NCBI GenBank assembly: GCA_009694195.1
Contig: SHVQ01000005.1
Span: 1 to 64,000, forward strand
DNA from: Rhodospirillales bacterium
GTDB lineage: Bacteria; Pseudomonadota; Alphaproteobacteria; Rhodospirillales; SHVQ01
Length of the DNA: 64,000 bases
Reading direction: 5' to 3'
This document shows positions 27,328-35,937 of this stretch, piece by piece. Each line of letters opens with the position of its first letter. The stretch's first letter is position 1. The notes under the pieces were generated by a model, which did not search any database, had not been told where the DNA came from, and worked only from the letters and a program-made list of their open reading frames with translations. The translations under genes and the position numbers were made by a program.

Positions 27328-29097
27328 TCAGGCGAGGGCGTTGAAATCGTCGAGCAGCGTCGCGATGCGCCCGGAATCCACCTGGTCCATGATCAGCCTG
27401 GCCCGGCGATCGGCGGCGCCGAGATTCATGTCCCGGATGCGACGTTTGACTTTCGGAATGCTCATCGCGGTCATCGAGAGCTCGCGGAACCCGAGCCCCA
27501 TCAAGAGGGCCGTGTAACGGGGATCTCCCGCCATTTCGCCGCAGATGCTGACGGGGATGCGGGCGCGGAGCGCGGCTTCCGCCGAAAACTGGATCAGCCG
27601 GAGCACGGCCGGATGCAGCGGATCGAAGAGGTGTGCCACGTGCTCGTTCCCGCGGTCGATGGCGAGCGTGTACATCGTGAGGTCGTTCGACCCGATCGCG
27701 AAGAAATCGCTCGACTGTGCGAGCGCGTCGGCCGCCAGCGCCGCTCCCGGCACCTCGATCATGACACCCAGGGGGGGCAGCGTATCGGAAATCGGGATCC
27801 GGCGCCGGCGGAGCTTCGCCGCGGCCTCCTTCAGGATCTCCCGCGCGCGCCGCACCTCGGACACGGTCGAGACCATCGGGAGAAGGATGCGGACGTGTCC
27901 TTTGGCGCCCGCCCGCAGGATCGCGCGGAACTGGGCTTCCAGAAGCTCCGGGGTGGCAAGGGAGAGCCGGATGCCCCGCAGACCGAGCGCCGATGCGGCG
28001 CCTTCCTTGAGGTGCCCGAGCAGCGCCGGGGCGGGCTTTTCGCCGCCGATGTCGAGCGTCCGAATGGTCACCGTGGCGCCGTTGACGCCGTCGATGATCT
28101 CGACGAGCGCCTTGTATTGCTCGTCCTCCGGCGGCGAATCCGCCCGGTTCATGAACAGGAACTCGCTCCTGAGGAGGCCGATGCCGGCGGCTCCCACCTG
28201 CTGAACCATCTCGAGCTCGATCGGCAGCTCAACGTTCGCCTGCAGCGTCGCCTCGATGCCGTCGCGGGTGACGGCCGGCAGATCCCGCAACCGCGCAAGC
28301 TTCTGGGTTTCGCGCAGGTATTCCTCGTGCCGGCGTTCGTAGGCGGCGAGCGTCTCCTCCGTCGGATTGACCACGACGCGGCCGACGGTGCCGTCGACGA
28401 TCACCGGGTCGCCGGTTCTGATGCCGAGCTGGAGGCTGTTCACGCCGAGGACCGCGGGCAGGCCGAGCGCGCGCGCCATGATGGCCGTGTGGCTCTCGGC
28501 GCCTCCGAGCATGGCCGCCAATCCGACGATCCGCTCGGGGTCGATCTGGGCGGTGTCGGCGGGCGTGAGCTGGCCGGCAATCGCGATGCTGCCTTTGACG
28601 GCATTCGAGAACGGGCGCACAGGGGACGCCGAGAGGTTGAGGAGGAGCCGATTCGCAATCCCGCGGATGTCCTCAAGGCGAGCCGAGATATAGGCGTCCT
28701 TGAGCGTCGCGAAGGCTTGCGCGATCTCCGACATTTCCGCCTGCACGGCGGCTTCCGCATTGATCCTTTGGTCGCGGATGCGGTGATCGGTTCCGCGGAT
28801 CAGGCGCGAGTCCTTGAGCATTTGCAGATAGGCGTCGAGCAGGAGCCCGGTCTCTTCCGCCGCGGCGCCGGAGAGCGACTTCGCTTTCTGCGCGAGCCGG
28901 CCGATTTGCGCGCGCGCGCGCGCCACCGCTTCCTTCAGCCGTTGGCGCTCGCGCTCGACGTTCCGCTTTGCGATCGGGTATTCCGGAACGTCGATGGCGC
29001 CGCTTTCGCGGACGTGCGCGGGGCCGATGGCGATCCCGGGAGAGACGCCAAGGCCGTCGAAGTGGGCTTCCTTTAGTGATCGTCTCGTTTTCGGCAT
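27328..29097 (-). CDS. ptsP: Phosphoenolpyruvate–protein phosphotransferase (PTS enzyme I)
   Basis: A 589-residue enzyme I. The N-terminal HPr-binding and phospho-His domain includes [16 protein letters not shown] (active His203). The C-terminal PEP-binding barrel includes [14 protein letters not shown], the segment ICGEMAGDP with the catalytic Cys, and GFRELSMT. There is no N-terminal GAF domain, so it is the short form rather than the nitrogen PTS type. It phosphorylates the HPr encoded immediately upstream. No EIIB or EIIC genes are present, so the relay is probably regulatory. Confidence 0.95.
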   Translation of the reverse strand: MPKTRRSLKEAHFDGLGVSPGIAIGPAHVRESGAIDVPEYPIAKRNVERERQRLKEAVARARAQIGRLAQKAKSLSGAAAEETGLLLDAYLQMLKDSRLIRGTDHRIRDQRINAEAAVQAEMSEIAQAFATLKDAYISARLEDIRGIANRLLLNLSASPVRPFSNAVKGSIAIAGQLTPADTAQIDPERIVGLAAMLGGAESHTAIMARALGLPAVLGVNSLQLGIRTGDPVIVDGTVGRVVVNPTEETLAAYERRHEEYLRETQKLARLRDLPAVTRDGIEATLQANVELPIELEMVQQVGAAGIGLLRSEFLFMNRADSPPEDEQYKALVEIIDGVNGATVTIRTLDIGGEKPAPALLGHLKEGAASALGLRGIRLSLATPELLEAQFRAILRAGAKGHVRILLPMVSTVSEVRRAREILKEAAAKLRRRRIPISDTLPPLGVMIEVPGAALAADALAQSSDFFAIGSNDLTMYTLAIDRGNEHVAHLFDPLHPAVLRLIQFSAEAALRARIPVSICGEMAGDPRYTALLMGLGFRELSMTAMSIPKVKRRIRDMNLGAADRRARLIMDQVDSGRIATLLDDFNALA

Positions 29098-29121
29098 ACC
29101 CTGCTTCCCGAGACTTCGTTC

Positions 29122-29469
29122 TCAGTCGCGCGCGCCCTCGGGGGTCCCCCCGGCGCCTTCGTCGAAGCCGTTCTCGACCAGGGCCGCGAGCGCGGCCATC
29201 GCGGCTTCGGCATCGGGACCGGTGGCCTGCAGGCGGAGCTCGCTTCCGACACCCGCGGCGAGCATCAGAAGGCTCATGATCGAGAGCCCGGAAACCGCGA
29301 CGCCGTCCTTGTCGACCGTAATTGCGGCCTTGAAGCCGCTGGCGACCTTGACGAACCGGCCGGCCGCCCGCGCGTGAAGCCCGAGCGTGTTGGGAATCCT
29401 CACGCTCCGCTCGACCGACGTCAACGCGTTGGACGGCATCGTCGAGGAATCGCCCTTGCTTCCCTTCAT
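29122..29469 (-). CDS. ptsH: HPr phosphocarrier protein
   Basis: A 115-residue HPr with short extensions at both ends. The phosphorylated histidine is in NTLGLHARAAG (His32). The regulatory serine recognised by HPr kinase is in SGLSIMSLLMLA (Ser63). The ATG overlaps the stop of the EIIA gene (ATGA). Both phosphorylation sites are present, and an HPr kinase gene lies in the same cluster, so the protein can carry both PEP-derived His phosphate and ATP-derived Ser phosphate. Confidence 0.95.
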   Translation of the reverse strand: MKGSKGDSSTMPSNALTSVERSVRIPNTLGLHARAAGRFVKVASGFKAAITVDKDGVAVSGLSIMSLLMLAAGVGSELRLQATGPDAEAAMAALAALVENGFDEGAGGTPEGARD

Positions 29470-29873
29470 TTCCCGTTCCGGTTCAAAAGCTGCGAGGCGA
29501 CGTTGATGTACTTGCGTCCGGCGTCCTGAGCGCTCGCAACCGCCGCCGCCAGCGACTCGGTCTTCCGCACGCTCGCGAGCTTGATCAGCATGGGCAGATT
29601 GACGCCCGCGATAATCTCGACGTTCGCTTTCTCCAGGATCGAGATCGCGAGATTTGAGGGCGTGCCGCCGAACATGTCCGTCAAGAGGACGACGCCCTCG
29701 CCCTCATCCAGCTTCTTCGCGTTCTCGAGGATCTCGCGGCGCCGCTGCTCCATGTCGTCGTTGGGGCCGATGCAGACGGCGGCGATATTGCGCTGCGGTC
29801 CGACCACGTGCTCGAGGGCGCCGATGAATTCTTCGCCCAGGCGACCGTGCGTAACGAGTACCAGTCCGATCAT
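29466..29873 (-). CDS. PTS EIIA component, mannose (EIIA-Man) family
   Basis: A 135-residue EIIA-Man fold protein. The phosphorylated histidine is His9 in LVLVTHGRLGEEF, and the conserved VVLLTDMFGGTPSN segment is at about residues 61–74. It accepts phosphate from HPr. No sugar-specific partners are present, so in alphaproteobacteria it is considered a regulatory output of the PTS. It lies 66 bases after rapZ. Confidence 0.93.
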   Translation of the reverse strand: MIGLVLVTHGRLGEEFIGALEHVVGPQRNIAAVCIGPNDDMEQRRREILENAKKLDEGEGVVLLTDMFGGTPSNLAISILEKANVEIIAGVNLPMLIKLASVRKTESLAAAVASAQDAGRKYINVASQLLNRNGK

Positions 29874-29939
29874 CGCTCACCCGACCGATGCAAAAACTTC
29901 GGTTCCACGGCGATCATTCGCCCGCCACACGTCCGGCCG

Positions 29940-30866
29940 CTAACCCGCCGCGACATCCAGATCCCGGTGCTGGACATGGACGTTTTCACCTTTGCCCTGC
30001 AGCCACGCACCGAGACGCTCGGCCACGAAGACGGACCGATGCCGCCCTCCCGTACACCCGATGGCGATCGTCAGGTAGCTCTTTCCTTCGGCCGCATAAC
30101 GCGGCAGCAGCGGCGTCAATAGACCGGTGAGAGTACCGAAAAACTGCCGAAAACCGGAATCCTTTTCGATGTACTCCCCAACCGCAGAATCGCGGCCCGT
30201 GAGCGGCCGGAGCTTGCCCACGTAGTGGGGATTGTCGAGGAACCGGACGTCGAACACGAGGTCGGCTTCGCGCGGGAGCCCGCGCGCGTACGAGAATGAG
30301 GTGACGAAGACCGAGAGGGCCGGCCGGGTCGCCGACCCGAACAGCGTCGCGAGCGCGCGCTTGAGGTCGGGAAGCCGCTTGTTCGTGGTGTCGAGCACGA
30401 CGGTCGCGCGCTGCTTGATGGGCAGGAGAAGCTGCCGCTCGTGCCGGAGCCCGTCGCGCACCGGCCGGTCCTGCGCGAGCGGGTGGCGTCGCCGGGTCTC
30501 CGCAAAGCGGTTGCCGAGCACCTCGTCGTCGCACTCGAGGAAGACCAGCGAGACCGCGAGATCGGCCTTCCCTTGCAGCTGATCGAACTTGGCGAGGAAG
30601 TCGGCCGCGTCGAAATCGCGGGTCCGGATATCGACTCCGATCGCGAGCGGGCGGGCGAAGCCGCCGTCGGCGAAGGCCGGCTGTTCGGTGAGCACGAGCG
30701 TGCGCAGCAACGAGAGGGGCAGGTTGTCGACCGCTTCGTAGCCGAGATCCTCGAGCGCCTTCAGGGTCGAGCTCTTGCCGGCACCCGACATCCCGGTCAC
30801 CAGCACCACGGTGGCGCGCGGGAGCGGGCGGTCCTCCTGTTTGGGCGCGGAGCTGTTGGCGATCAT
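29940..30866 (-). CDS. rapZ: RNase adapter RapZ (YvcJ-type nucleotide-binding protein)
   Basis: A 308-residue protein with N-terminal Walker A VTGMSGAGKS (residues 23–32) followed by TLKALEDLGYEAVDNLP, and the C-terminal RapZ domain with IAIGCTGGRHRSVFVAE. In enterobacteria RapZ steers RNase E to the small RNA GlmZ and controls glucosamine-6-phosphate synthase. In alphaproteobacteria the gene is regularly found here, between the HPr kinase and EIIA genes, but its target is less clear. ATG 30866 overlaps the hprK stop (ATGA); a much longer upstream frame overlaps hprK and is not used. Confidence 0.93.
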   Translation of the reverse strand: MIANSSAPKQEDRPLPRATVVLVTGMSGAGKSSTLKALEDLGYEAVDNLPLSLLRTLVLTEQPAFADGGFARPLAIGVDIRTRDFDAADFLAKFDQLQGKADLAVSLVFLECDDEVLGNRFAETRRRHPLAQDRPVRDGLRHERQLLLPIKQRATVVLDTTNKRLPDLKRALATLFGSATRPALSVFVTSFSYARGLPREADLVFDVRFLDNPHYVGKLRPLTGRDSAVGEYIEKDSGFRQFFGTLTGLLTPLLPRYAAEGKSYLTIAIGCTGGRHRSVFVAERLGAWLQGKGENVHVQHRDLDVAAG

Positions 30867-31321
30867 GGGTGCCCGATTATACCGCGCCCGAGGTTCTCCA
30901 CCGCAAGGCGCACCTTCGCCGCCGTCGAGACATCGAACGGGGCGAGCCGAAGGAGGGGGAGGGCGACGCCCAGCGCCTCGAACCCGGCGGGCTCGGGCAT
31001 GCGCTCCACCCGGCGGCGGCGCGGGACCAGATCGACGACAAGGCCGAGCGGGGCCGAGCGGATGGCCGGACAACGGACGATCCCGACGCCCCGGACTTCG
31101 ATCAGTCCCCTGATGGTCGCCGGTGCCGATGCGATCAGGCGGCGGCCTTTGCGCGCGAGGTCGCAGCGGTCGTCGGCGACGAGGCGGGCGCCCGCTTCGA
31201 TCAGGCGAAGCGCGAGGTCGGACTTGCCGCTTCCCGGCCGGCCGCGGAGGAGAACGCCGGTCCCCTTCCAGGCGATGCAGGTGCCGTGCACCTGGGTTCG
31301 GGCGGGCATCGTGGCGCTCAC
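30863..31321 (-). CDS. hprK: Short HPr kinase/phosphorylase
   Basis: A 152-residue protein matching only the C-terminal catalytic domain of Firmicute HPr kinase. The P-loop is LLRGRPGSGKSDLALRL (about residues 25–41), followed by the family segment LVADDRC. The N-terminal domain is absent, as is usual in alphaproteobacteria. It phosphorylates HPr on serine. GTG 31321 overlaps the chvG stop as GTGA; ATG 31309, four codons later, is the alternative start. Co-transcription with chvG/chvI links the PTS state to envelope and symbiosis-type signalling. Confidence 0.92.
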   Translation of the reverse strand: MSATMPARTQVHGTCIAWKGTGVLLRGRPGSGKSDLALRLIEAGARLVADDRCDLARKGRRLIASAPATIRGLIEVRGVGIVRCPAIRSAPLGLVVDLVPRRRRVERMPEPAGFEALGVALPLLRLAPFDVSTAAKVRLAVENLGRGIIGHP

Positions 31322-32961
31322 GCGGCCGGCAACCGCACGACAACGCGGGCGCCGAGCACCCGACCGTCGTCCGCTGTCCGGTTCTCGGCCTTGATCGTGC
31401 CGCCGAGAACTTCGACGATCAGCTTGGAAATGCTGAGGCCGAGGCCGGAGTGGTTTCCGTACGTTTCGCCCTGGGGACGCTCGGAATAGAAGCGCTCGAA
31501 GATAGCCTCCTCCTTGCCGGCCGGAATTCCCGGGCCTTCATCCTCGATGGCGACCACCACGACGGCGGAGCGATCCGAGCCTTCGCGAGACGCCGTCAGC
31601 CGGATCGTGCCGCCCTTCGGGCCGAAGGAGACGGCGTTCGCGATCAGGTTCCGGAACACCTGAACGAGACGGTCTTCGATCCCGTTCACGACGAGGCGCT
31701 CATGCTGCGGGGCTTCGAAGACGAGGCGGGGACCGTCGGCCGGTGCGGTCGACATATGCGTGTCGACGAGCGTTTCGAACATGGCGCGGAGGTCGACGGG
31801 CTCGGGATTCGCCCGCATCAGCTCGGCGTCAAGCCGCGAGGCGTTCGAGATGTCGGTAATCAGGCGGTCGAGACGATGGACATCATGCTCGATGATGGTG
31901 AGCAGCTTCTGCTGCTGGGCCGGGTCCTTGACCCGGCGCGCCGTCTCGACCGCGCTTTGCAGCGACGTCAACGGATTCTTGATCTCGTGCGCGACGTCCG
32001 CGGCGAACCGCTCGATGGCCTCGATGCGGTGCCAGAGCGCGTCGGTCATCTCGCGAAGCGCGCGCGCGAGGTCGCCGATTTCGTCGCGGCGGCCCTCGCC
32101 GCCCGATATGGCGTCCTCGCGCTTGTGGCTGCGGCGGACGCGTTCGGCTGAGGCGGCGAGCCTGCGAATGGGGCGCGCGATCGTGCCGGCCAAGTAGATC
32201 GAGAGCAAAATCGTGACGGCGAGCGCGACGAGAAACACTTTCAGGATGTCGACGCGTACCTTGAGGACCGCCTCGTCGATCGAGACGGAGCTGCGTGCGA
32301 GCATGAGGGAGCCCAGCACCTGCTTGTAGCGCGTCACGGGCACGGCAACGCTGAGCAACAGGCGGTCGTCACCGAAGGAGCGCACCATGCTCGCGGTTTC
32401 GCCCGCCAGCGCGTGGCGCACTTCATCGTAGTCGTGCGCCTTCTGGTCCCAGCGTTCCTCGTAGCGCGGCAAGTCCTCGCGCCGGATGAGGAACGAGACC
32501 ATCTCGTCATAGAGATCCAGGATCTCGCCCAAGGCGCGGCGCCGCGGATTGGGCGGCGGCAGCTCTTCCGTCTGGATCATGCCGCCCGGTCGCAGCAGGC
32601 GGCTGTCGGTGATTAAGGCGCTGTCCGGCGCGAACAGGCGGGCCCGCGCCTGCGTCGTCTCGACCAGCCGGCGTATGATCTGCACCGCCTGGTCCTTGGA
32701 GAGCTGATAGCCGAGGACGGGGTCCACCGAGACCGCGCCTTCGCCGATGGCGCCCGCCAGCATCTCGGCGTGGATCGTGAGCGCCTTGAGCTCGTTCTGG
32801 ATGAGACCCCGCCGGTACTCCCCGAGGTAGAGAAGGCCACCGCTCAAGATCATCAGCGCGAGGACGTTGACCGCGAGGATACGACGGGTGATCGGCGAGA
32901 TCGTCCGGTGTCGCGGCGGCTGGCCGGAGCTCGCGGCGGAGGAAGCGCCACCGGCGGTCAT
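31318..32961 (-). CDS. chvG: Sensor histidine kinase ChvG
   Basis: A 547-residue membrane sensor kinase. Transmembrane segments lie at about residues 25–47 and 238–260, enclosing a periplasmic sensor domain of roughly 190 residues. HAMP follows the second segment. The HisKA box [11 protein letters not shown] gives His325. The ATPase domain has [22 protein letters not shown] and HSGLGLSI. It pairs with ChvI (also called ExoS in rhizobia), which controls acid, envelope and host-association responses. The ATG overlaps the chvI stop (ATGA). Confidence 0.95.
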   Translation of the reverse strand: MTAGGASSAASSGQPPRHRTISPITRRILAVNVLALMILSGGLLYLGEYRRGLIQNELKALTIHAEMLAGAIGEGAVSVDPVLGYQLSKDQAVQIIRRLVETTQARARLFAPDSALITDSRLLRPGGMIQTEELPPPNPRRRALGEILDLYDEMVSFLIRREDLPRYEERWDQKAHDYDEVRHALAGETASMVRSFGDDRLLLSVAVPVTRYKQVLGSLMLARSSVSIDEAVLKVRVDILKVFLVALAVTILLSIYLAGTIARPIRRLAASAERVRRSHKREDAISGGEGRRDEIGDLARALREMTDALWHRIEAIERFAADVAHEIKNPLTSLQSAVETARRVKDPAQQQKLLTIIEHDVHRLDRLITDISNASRLDAELMRANPEPVDLRAMFETLVDTHMSTAPADGPRLVFEAPQHERLVVNGIEDRLVQVFRNLIANAVSFGPKGGTIRLTASREGSDRSAVVVVAIEDEGPGIPAGKEEAIFERFYSERPQGETYGNHSGLGLSISKLIVEVLGGTIKAENRTADDGRVLGARVVVRLPAA

Positions 32962-33671
32962 GGCTTCGATGAATTTGCCTCAGGGGCGCGATAGCGATAG
33001 CCGACGCCGTACAGCGTCTCGATGTCCGCGAAGTTGGAATCCAGCTCTTTGAACTTCCGCCTGAGCCGCTTGATGTGGCTGTCGATGGTGCGGTCGTCGA
33101 CGTAGATGTGCTCGCCGTAGGCGGCGTCGATCAACTGATCGCGCGTCTTCACGTGCCCGGGCCTGCGGGCAAGCACCTCCAGCAACAGAAACTCGGTGAC
33201 GGTGAGGCTCACGTCCTGGCCGCGCCATGTGCAGGAGTGGCGGGGGACGTCGAGCACGAGATCGCCGCGGCGGATGATGTCGGTCCCCGTCGACTCGGCG
33301 GCGGCCAGCTCGCGCCTGCGCAGAAGCGCGCGGATCCGCTCGATCAAGAGCCGTTGGGAAAAGGGCTTCGTGATGTAGTCGTCGGCGCCCATGCGGAGAC
33401 CCACGACCTCGTCGATTTCGTCGTCCTTCGAGGTGAGGAAAATGATCGGCACGTTGCTTTTTTCGCGCAGCTTTTTCAGCAGCTCCATGCCGTCCATGCG
33501 CGGCATCTTGATGTCCAGCACGGCGAGATCGACCGGCGCCCGCGCAAGACCCTCAAGCGCTTCCGTGCCGCCGGGGAAGGCGCGAACCTTGAATCCCTCC
33601 GCCTCGAGCGCCATGGACACCGAGGCGAGGATGTTGCGGTCGTCGTCGACGAGAGCGATGGTGGCGGGCAC
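32958..33671 (-). CDS. chvI: Response regulator ChvI
   Basis: A 237-residue OmpR/PhoB-type regulator. The receiver domain has the acidic pair in ALVDDDRN, phospho-acceptor Asp53 in [13 protein letters not shown], and lysine in FLTSKDDE. The C-terminal winged helix has [21 protein letters not shown] and [19 protein letters not shown] 33671 is preferred: GGGAG lies 11 bases upstream and the protein then begins [13 protein letters not shown] as in ChvI relatives. It heads the chvI–chvG–hprK–rapZ string. Confidence 0.95.
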   Translation of the reverse strand: MPATIALVDDDRNILASVSMALEAEGFKVRAFPGGTEALEGLARAPVDLAVLDIKMPRMDGMELLKKLREKSNVPIIFLTSKDDEIDEVVGLRMGADDYITKPFSQRLLIERIRALLRRRELAAAESTGTDIIRRGDLVLDVPRHSCTWRGQDVSLTVTEFLLLEVLARRPGHVKTRDQLIDAAYGEHIYVDDRTIDSHIKRLRRKFKELDSNFADIETLYGVGYRYRAPEANSSKP

Positions 33672-33749
33672 GCGTCTGTAACTCCCACGATAGCCGGGGC
33701 GATGACAGCCCCCCATGCCGTAACGGATGGCCCGTCGCGGAAGCACCGG

Positions 33750-33779
33750 TTGACGGGCCGTTTCGAACGAAATTATAGT
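33750..33779 (+). promoter_or_regulatory. Sigma-70-type promoter for the cbtBA riboswitch transcript
   Basis: TTGACG at 33750–33755 is followed 17 bases later by TTATAG (or 18 bases later by TATAGT). This is among the best sigma-70 matches in the window and lies just before the first conserved riboswitch bases. Confidence 0.6.
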
Positions 33780-33787
33780 GTCTTCGA

Positions 33788-33983
33788 TGGTTCTCTGGTA
33801 TGGAGATTAAAAGGGAACGCGGTGGCCCCCGTCTTCGGGAGCCGGGTAAAGCCGCGGCTGCCCCCCGCAACTGTGAGCGGCGAGCCTGCGTGTCGGAATG
33901 CCACTGAGGCCCTCAAGTGTGCTCGAGGTCTCGGGAAGGCGGGCCGCAGACGTTAAGCCGCAAGCCAGGAGACCTGCCATCGG
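33788..33983 (+). ncRNA. Cobalamin (B12) riboswitch
   Basis: The leader carries the conserved cobalamin aptamer elements in order: AAAAGGGAAC, GGGTAAAGCCGCGGCTGCCCCCGCAACTGT split across paired regions, GCCACTG, GGGAAGGCGGGCCGCAGACG, and the B12 box AGCCAGGAGACCTGCC at 33963–33978. It lies directly upstream of cbtB and cbtA, cobalt transporter genes known to be under B12 riboswitch control. Adenosylcobalamin binding is expected to lower expression. Confidence 0.95.
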
Positions 33984-33994
33984 CGCCATCGCGA

Positions 33995-34023
33995 ACCCGG
34001 CGGTCGGGGCTGTCCCGCCGGGT
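33995..34023 (+). promoter_or_regulatory. Expression-platform hairpin of the cobalamin riboswitch
   Basis: ACCCGGCGG pairs perfectly with CCGCCGGGT around an 11-base loop. No T tract follows, so control is more likely at translation than by intrinsic termination. The cbtB ribosome-binding site GGAGG lies 43 bases further on (34067–34071). Confidence 0.6.
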
Positions 34024-34078
34024 CATCCGTTCGCGGTGAGATCGTCTCCTCTGCGGCAGCTATAACGGAGGCAAGACC

Positions 34079-34264
34079 ATGACGTTCCTTTCTGCGAACA
34101 CCGTCAACCACGTGGCCCAGGCCGCAACCGTCCGCATGCTGGCGGGAGCTCTCGCGATCCTGTTCGGGACCTTTCTCGTTCTCGGCGCCGGCTTTGCGCA
34201 ACCGTCGGCCGTGCACAACGCGGCCCACGACGCCCGCCACGCCTTCTCGTTTCCCTGCCACTGA
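34079..34264 (+). CDS. cbtB: Cobalt transporter small subunit CbtB
   Basis: A 61-residue protein with one transmembrane segment (about residues 20–40) and a histidine-rich C-terminus (VHNAAHDARHAFSFPCH) that fits metal binding. This layout is typical of CbtB. It is encoded directly after the cobalamin riboswitch, with GGAGG eight bases before the ATG, and 18 bases before cbtA. With CbtA it is predicted to import cobalt for B12 synthesis. Confidence 0.93.
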   Translation: MTFLSANTVNHVAQAATVRMLAGALAILFGTFLVLGAGFAQPSAVHNAAHDARHAFSFPCH

Positions 34265-34282
34265 ACGTCCCAGCGGTTTCCC

Positions 34283-34993
34283 ATGTTCCGGCAGATCGTG
34301 CTGACGGCCCTCGTCGCGGGCGGGCTCGCGGGCGCGATTGCGTTCGGCGCCCATACGCTGAAGGCCGTGCCGCTCATCGCGCAAGCCGAGGTCTACGAGA
34401 AAGCAACGCCGGCGTCGTCGCCCACGCCTCCCCACGCACATGCTCAAGCCGCCGACACGCCCGCGCACGACGCGTGGGAGCCTGAGGACGGCATCGAGCG
34501 CGCGCTGTACACACTCCTCGCCGACCTCGTCACGGGCATAGGATTTGCTTTCGTTTTGGTGGGTGCGATTCAGGTGCGCGGCCGCGCGATCGATGCGACG
34601 CAGGGATTGATGTGGGGCCTCGCGGGATTTGCGACCTTCTCCGCGGCTCCGGCGCTCGGGCTTCCGCCGGAATTGCCGGGTATGGCGGGCGACGGGCTCG
34701 TCGAGCGGCAGATATGGTGGCTCGCAACCGCCTTCGCGACGGCCGCCGGACTCGGTCTTTTCGCGTTCGCGGCGCCGTTGCCGCTCAAGGTTGCCGGCGT
34801 CGCTCTCGCGCTTTTGCCGCACGTGATCGGCGCCCCCGTCCATCCCGCGGAGGCGGGACCGCTTCCGGCTGCGCTGGCGGCCGAGTTCGCCGCCGTCTCT
34901 CTGGTCACGGCCGGGATGTTCTGGGCGGTGCTGGGCGGGCTCACGGGATACTTCCTGCCCCGCTTCGCGCGACCTCAGCCGCTCGCCGACTGA
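34283..34993 (+). CDS. cbtA: Cobalt transporter subunit CbtA
   Basis: A 236-residue membrane protein with about five hydrophobic segments. A histidine-containing loop (PTPPHAHAQAADTPAHDAWEP, about residues 47–67) follows the first. The later segments contain WGLAGFATFSAAPALGLPPELPG, the CbtA hallmark, and ALLPHVIGAPVHPAEAG. It is the main subunit of the predicted cobalt importer under riboswitch control. A HugZ-family gene follows after 22 bases and could share the transcript. Confidence 0.93.
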   Translation: MFRQIVLTALVAGGLAGAIAFGAHTLKAVPLIAQAEVYEKATPASSPTPPHAHAQAADTPAHDAWEPEDGIERALYTLLADLVTGIGFAFVLVGAIQVRGRAIDATQGLMWGLAGFATFSAAPALGLPPELPGMAGDGLVERQIWWLATAFATAAGLGLFAFAAPLPLKVAGVALALLPHVIGAPVHPAEAGPLPAALAAEFAAVSLVTAGMFWAVLGGLTGYFLPRFARPQPLAD

Positions 34994-35015
34994 CATTCGA
35001 GCCGAGCCCGCGGCG

Positions 35016-35783
35016 ATGCCCGAACCCGCGACCCAGAGCAGCGATCGGGATGCCACGGCGGCTCTCGCTCGCGCACTGGTGCGCCGCGCCCGCTCGGCCT
35101 CGCTCGCGACGCTGCTCGTCGAGGGCTCGTCCGGCGGCCCTCCGCCTTACGCCTCCCTGGTGACGGTTGCGACCGACGTCGACGGCCGCCCCGCTTTCCT
35201 ATTCTCCGGCCTCGCGGACCACACGAAGAATCTCGCGGCGGATTCACGGGCCGCGGTCTTGATCGAGGAAGCCTCCCGCCGGCGCAATCCGCAAACGGGA
35301 CCGCGTCTCACGCTCACCGGAACGATCGGCAACACCGACGAGCCGCGCATCCGGCGCCGATTCCTCGCGCGCCACCCGGACGCCGCGCTCTACGCGGGCT
35401 TCAAGGATTTCGGATTCTATCGCATGGCGGTCGAGCGCGGTCACTTCGTCGGCGGGTTCGCGCGCGCCCGGTGGCTCGGCGGCGACGATCTCACGATCAG
35501 GGACCAGGCTCTCGTCGAGGCCGTCGCCGCGATGGAGGTCGGCGTGCTTCAGCACATGAATACGGACCACCCGGATGCTTTGAACCTCTATGCGAACGTG
35601 CTCCTGAAACGGGGCGGGTCCGGCTGGACGGCCATCGGGCTTGACCCGGAAGGGCTCGATTTAAGGCGCGGCTCGGCTTTTGCCCGCCTCGACTTCCCGG
35701 CGCCGATCGGGGATGCCGCCGGGTGCCGGGAAACCCTTGTCAGGCTCGCCGAAAGCGCGCGCCGCGGTGCGACAAAATCCTGA
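35016..35783 (+). CDS. HugZ-family pyridoxamine 5'-phosphate oxidase-like protein
   Basis: A 255-residue protein. The N-terminal split-barrel domain (about residues 15–150) has LATLLVEG, PYASLVTVATD and FLFSGLADHTKNL. The C-terminal DUF2470 domain has HMNTDHPDALNLYA. This domain pair is that of HugZ, a haem-binding and haem-degrading protein in some bacteria, but many homologues have no known activity. Homologues are often encoded near pckA and chvI in alphaproteobacteria. It may be co-transcribed with cbtA. Confidence 0.85.
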   Translation: MPEPATQSSDRDATAALARALVRRARSASLATLLVEGSSGGPPPYASLVTVATDVDGRPAFLFSGLADHTKNLAADSRAAVLIEEASRRRNPQTGPRLTLTGTIGNTDEPRIRRRFLARHPDAALYAGFKDFGFYRMAVERGHFVGGFARARWLGGDDLTIRDQALVEAVAAMEVGVLQHMNTDHPDALNLYANVLLKRGGSGWTAIGLDPEGLDLRRGSAFARLDFPAPIGDAAGCRETLVRLAESARRGATKS

Positions 35784-35937
35784 CTCGTTCGTTCTGCAAA
35801 TCTGGGCGCCGCACGATTTTTTCCTTCGCGGGTGCAATAAACCGCGAATTGGGAAGGGTTGCCGTTCGTTCCGAAAGCGGGGTATCGTTCCGACCCTTCA
35901 TCCTCGCCAATCCCGCCAAAAATATGAGGAAACGATC

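Larger units (their letters stand above)
33672..34078. other. 407-bp intergenic region between chvI and cbtB
   Basis: The gap holds the chvI ribosome-binding site on the minus strand and, on the plus strand, a promoter, a cobalamin riboswitch and its expression platform, which are listed separately. I see no gene in it. Confidence 0.8.
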
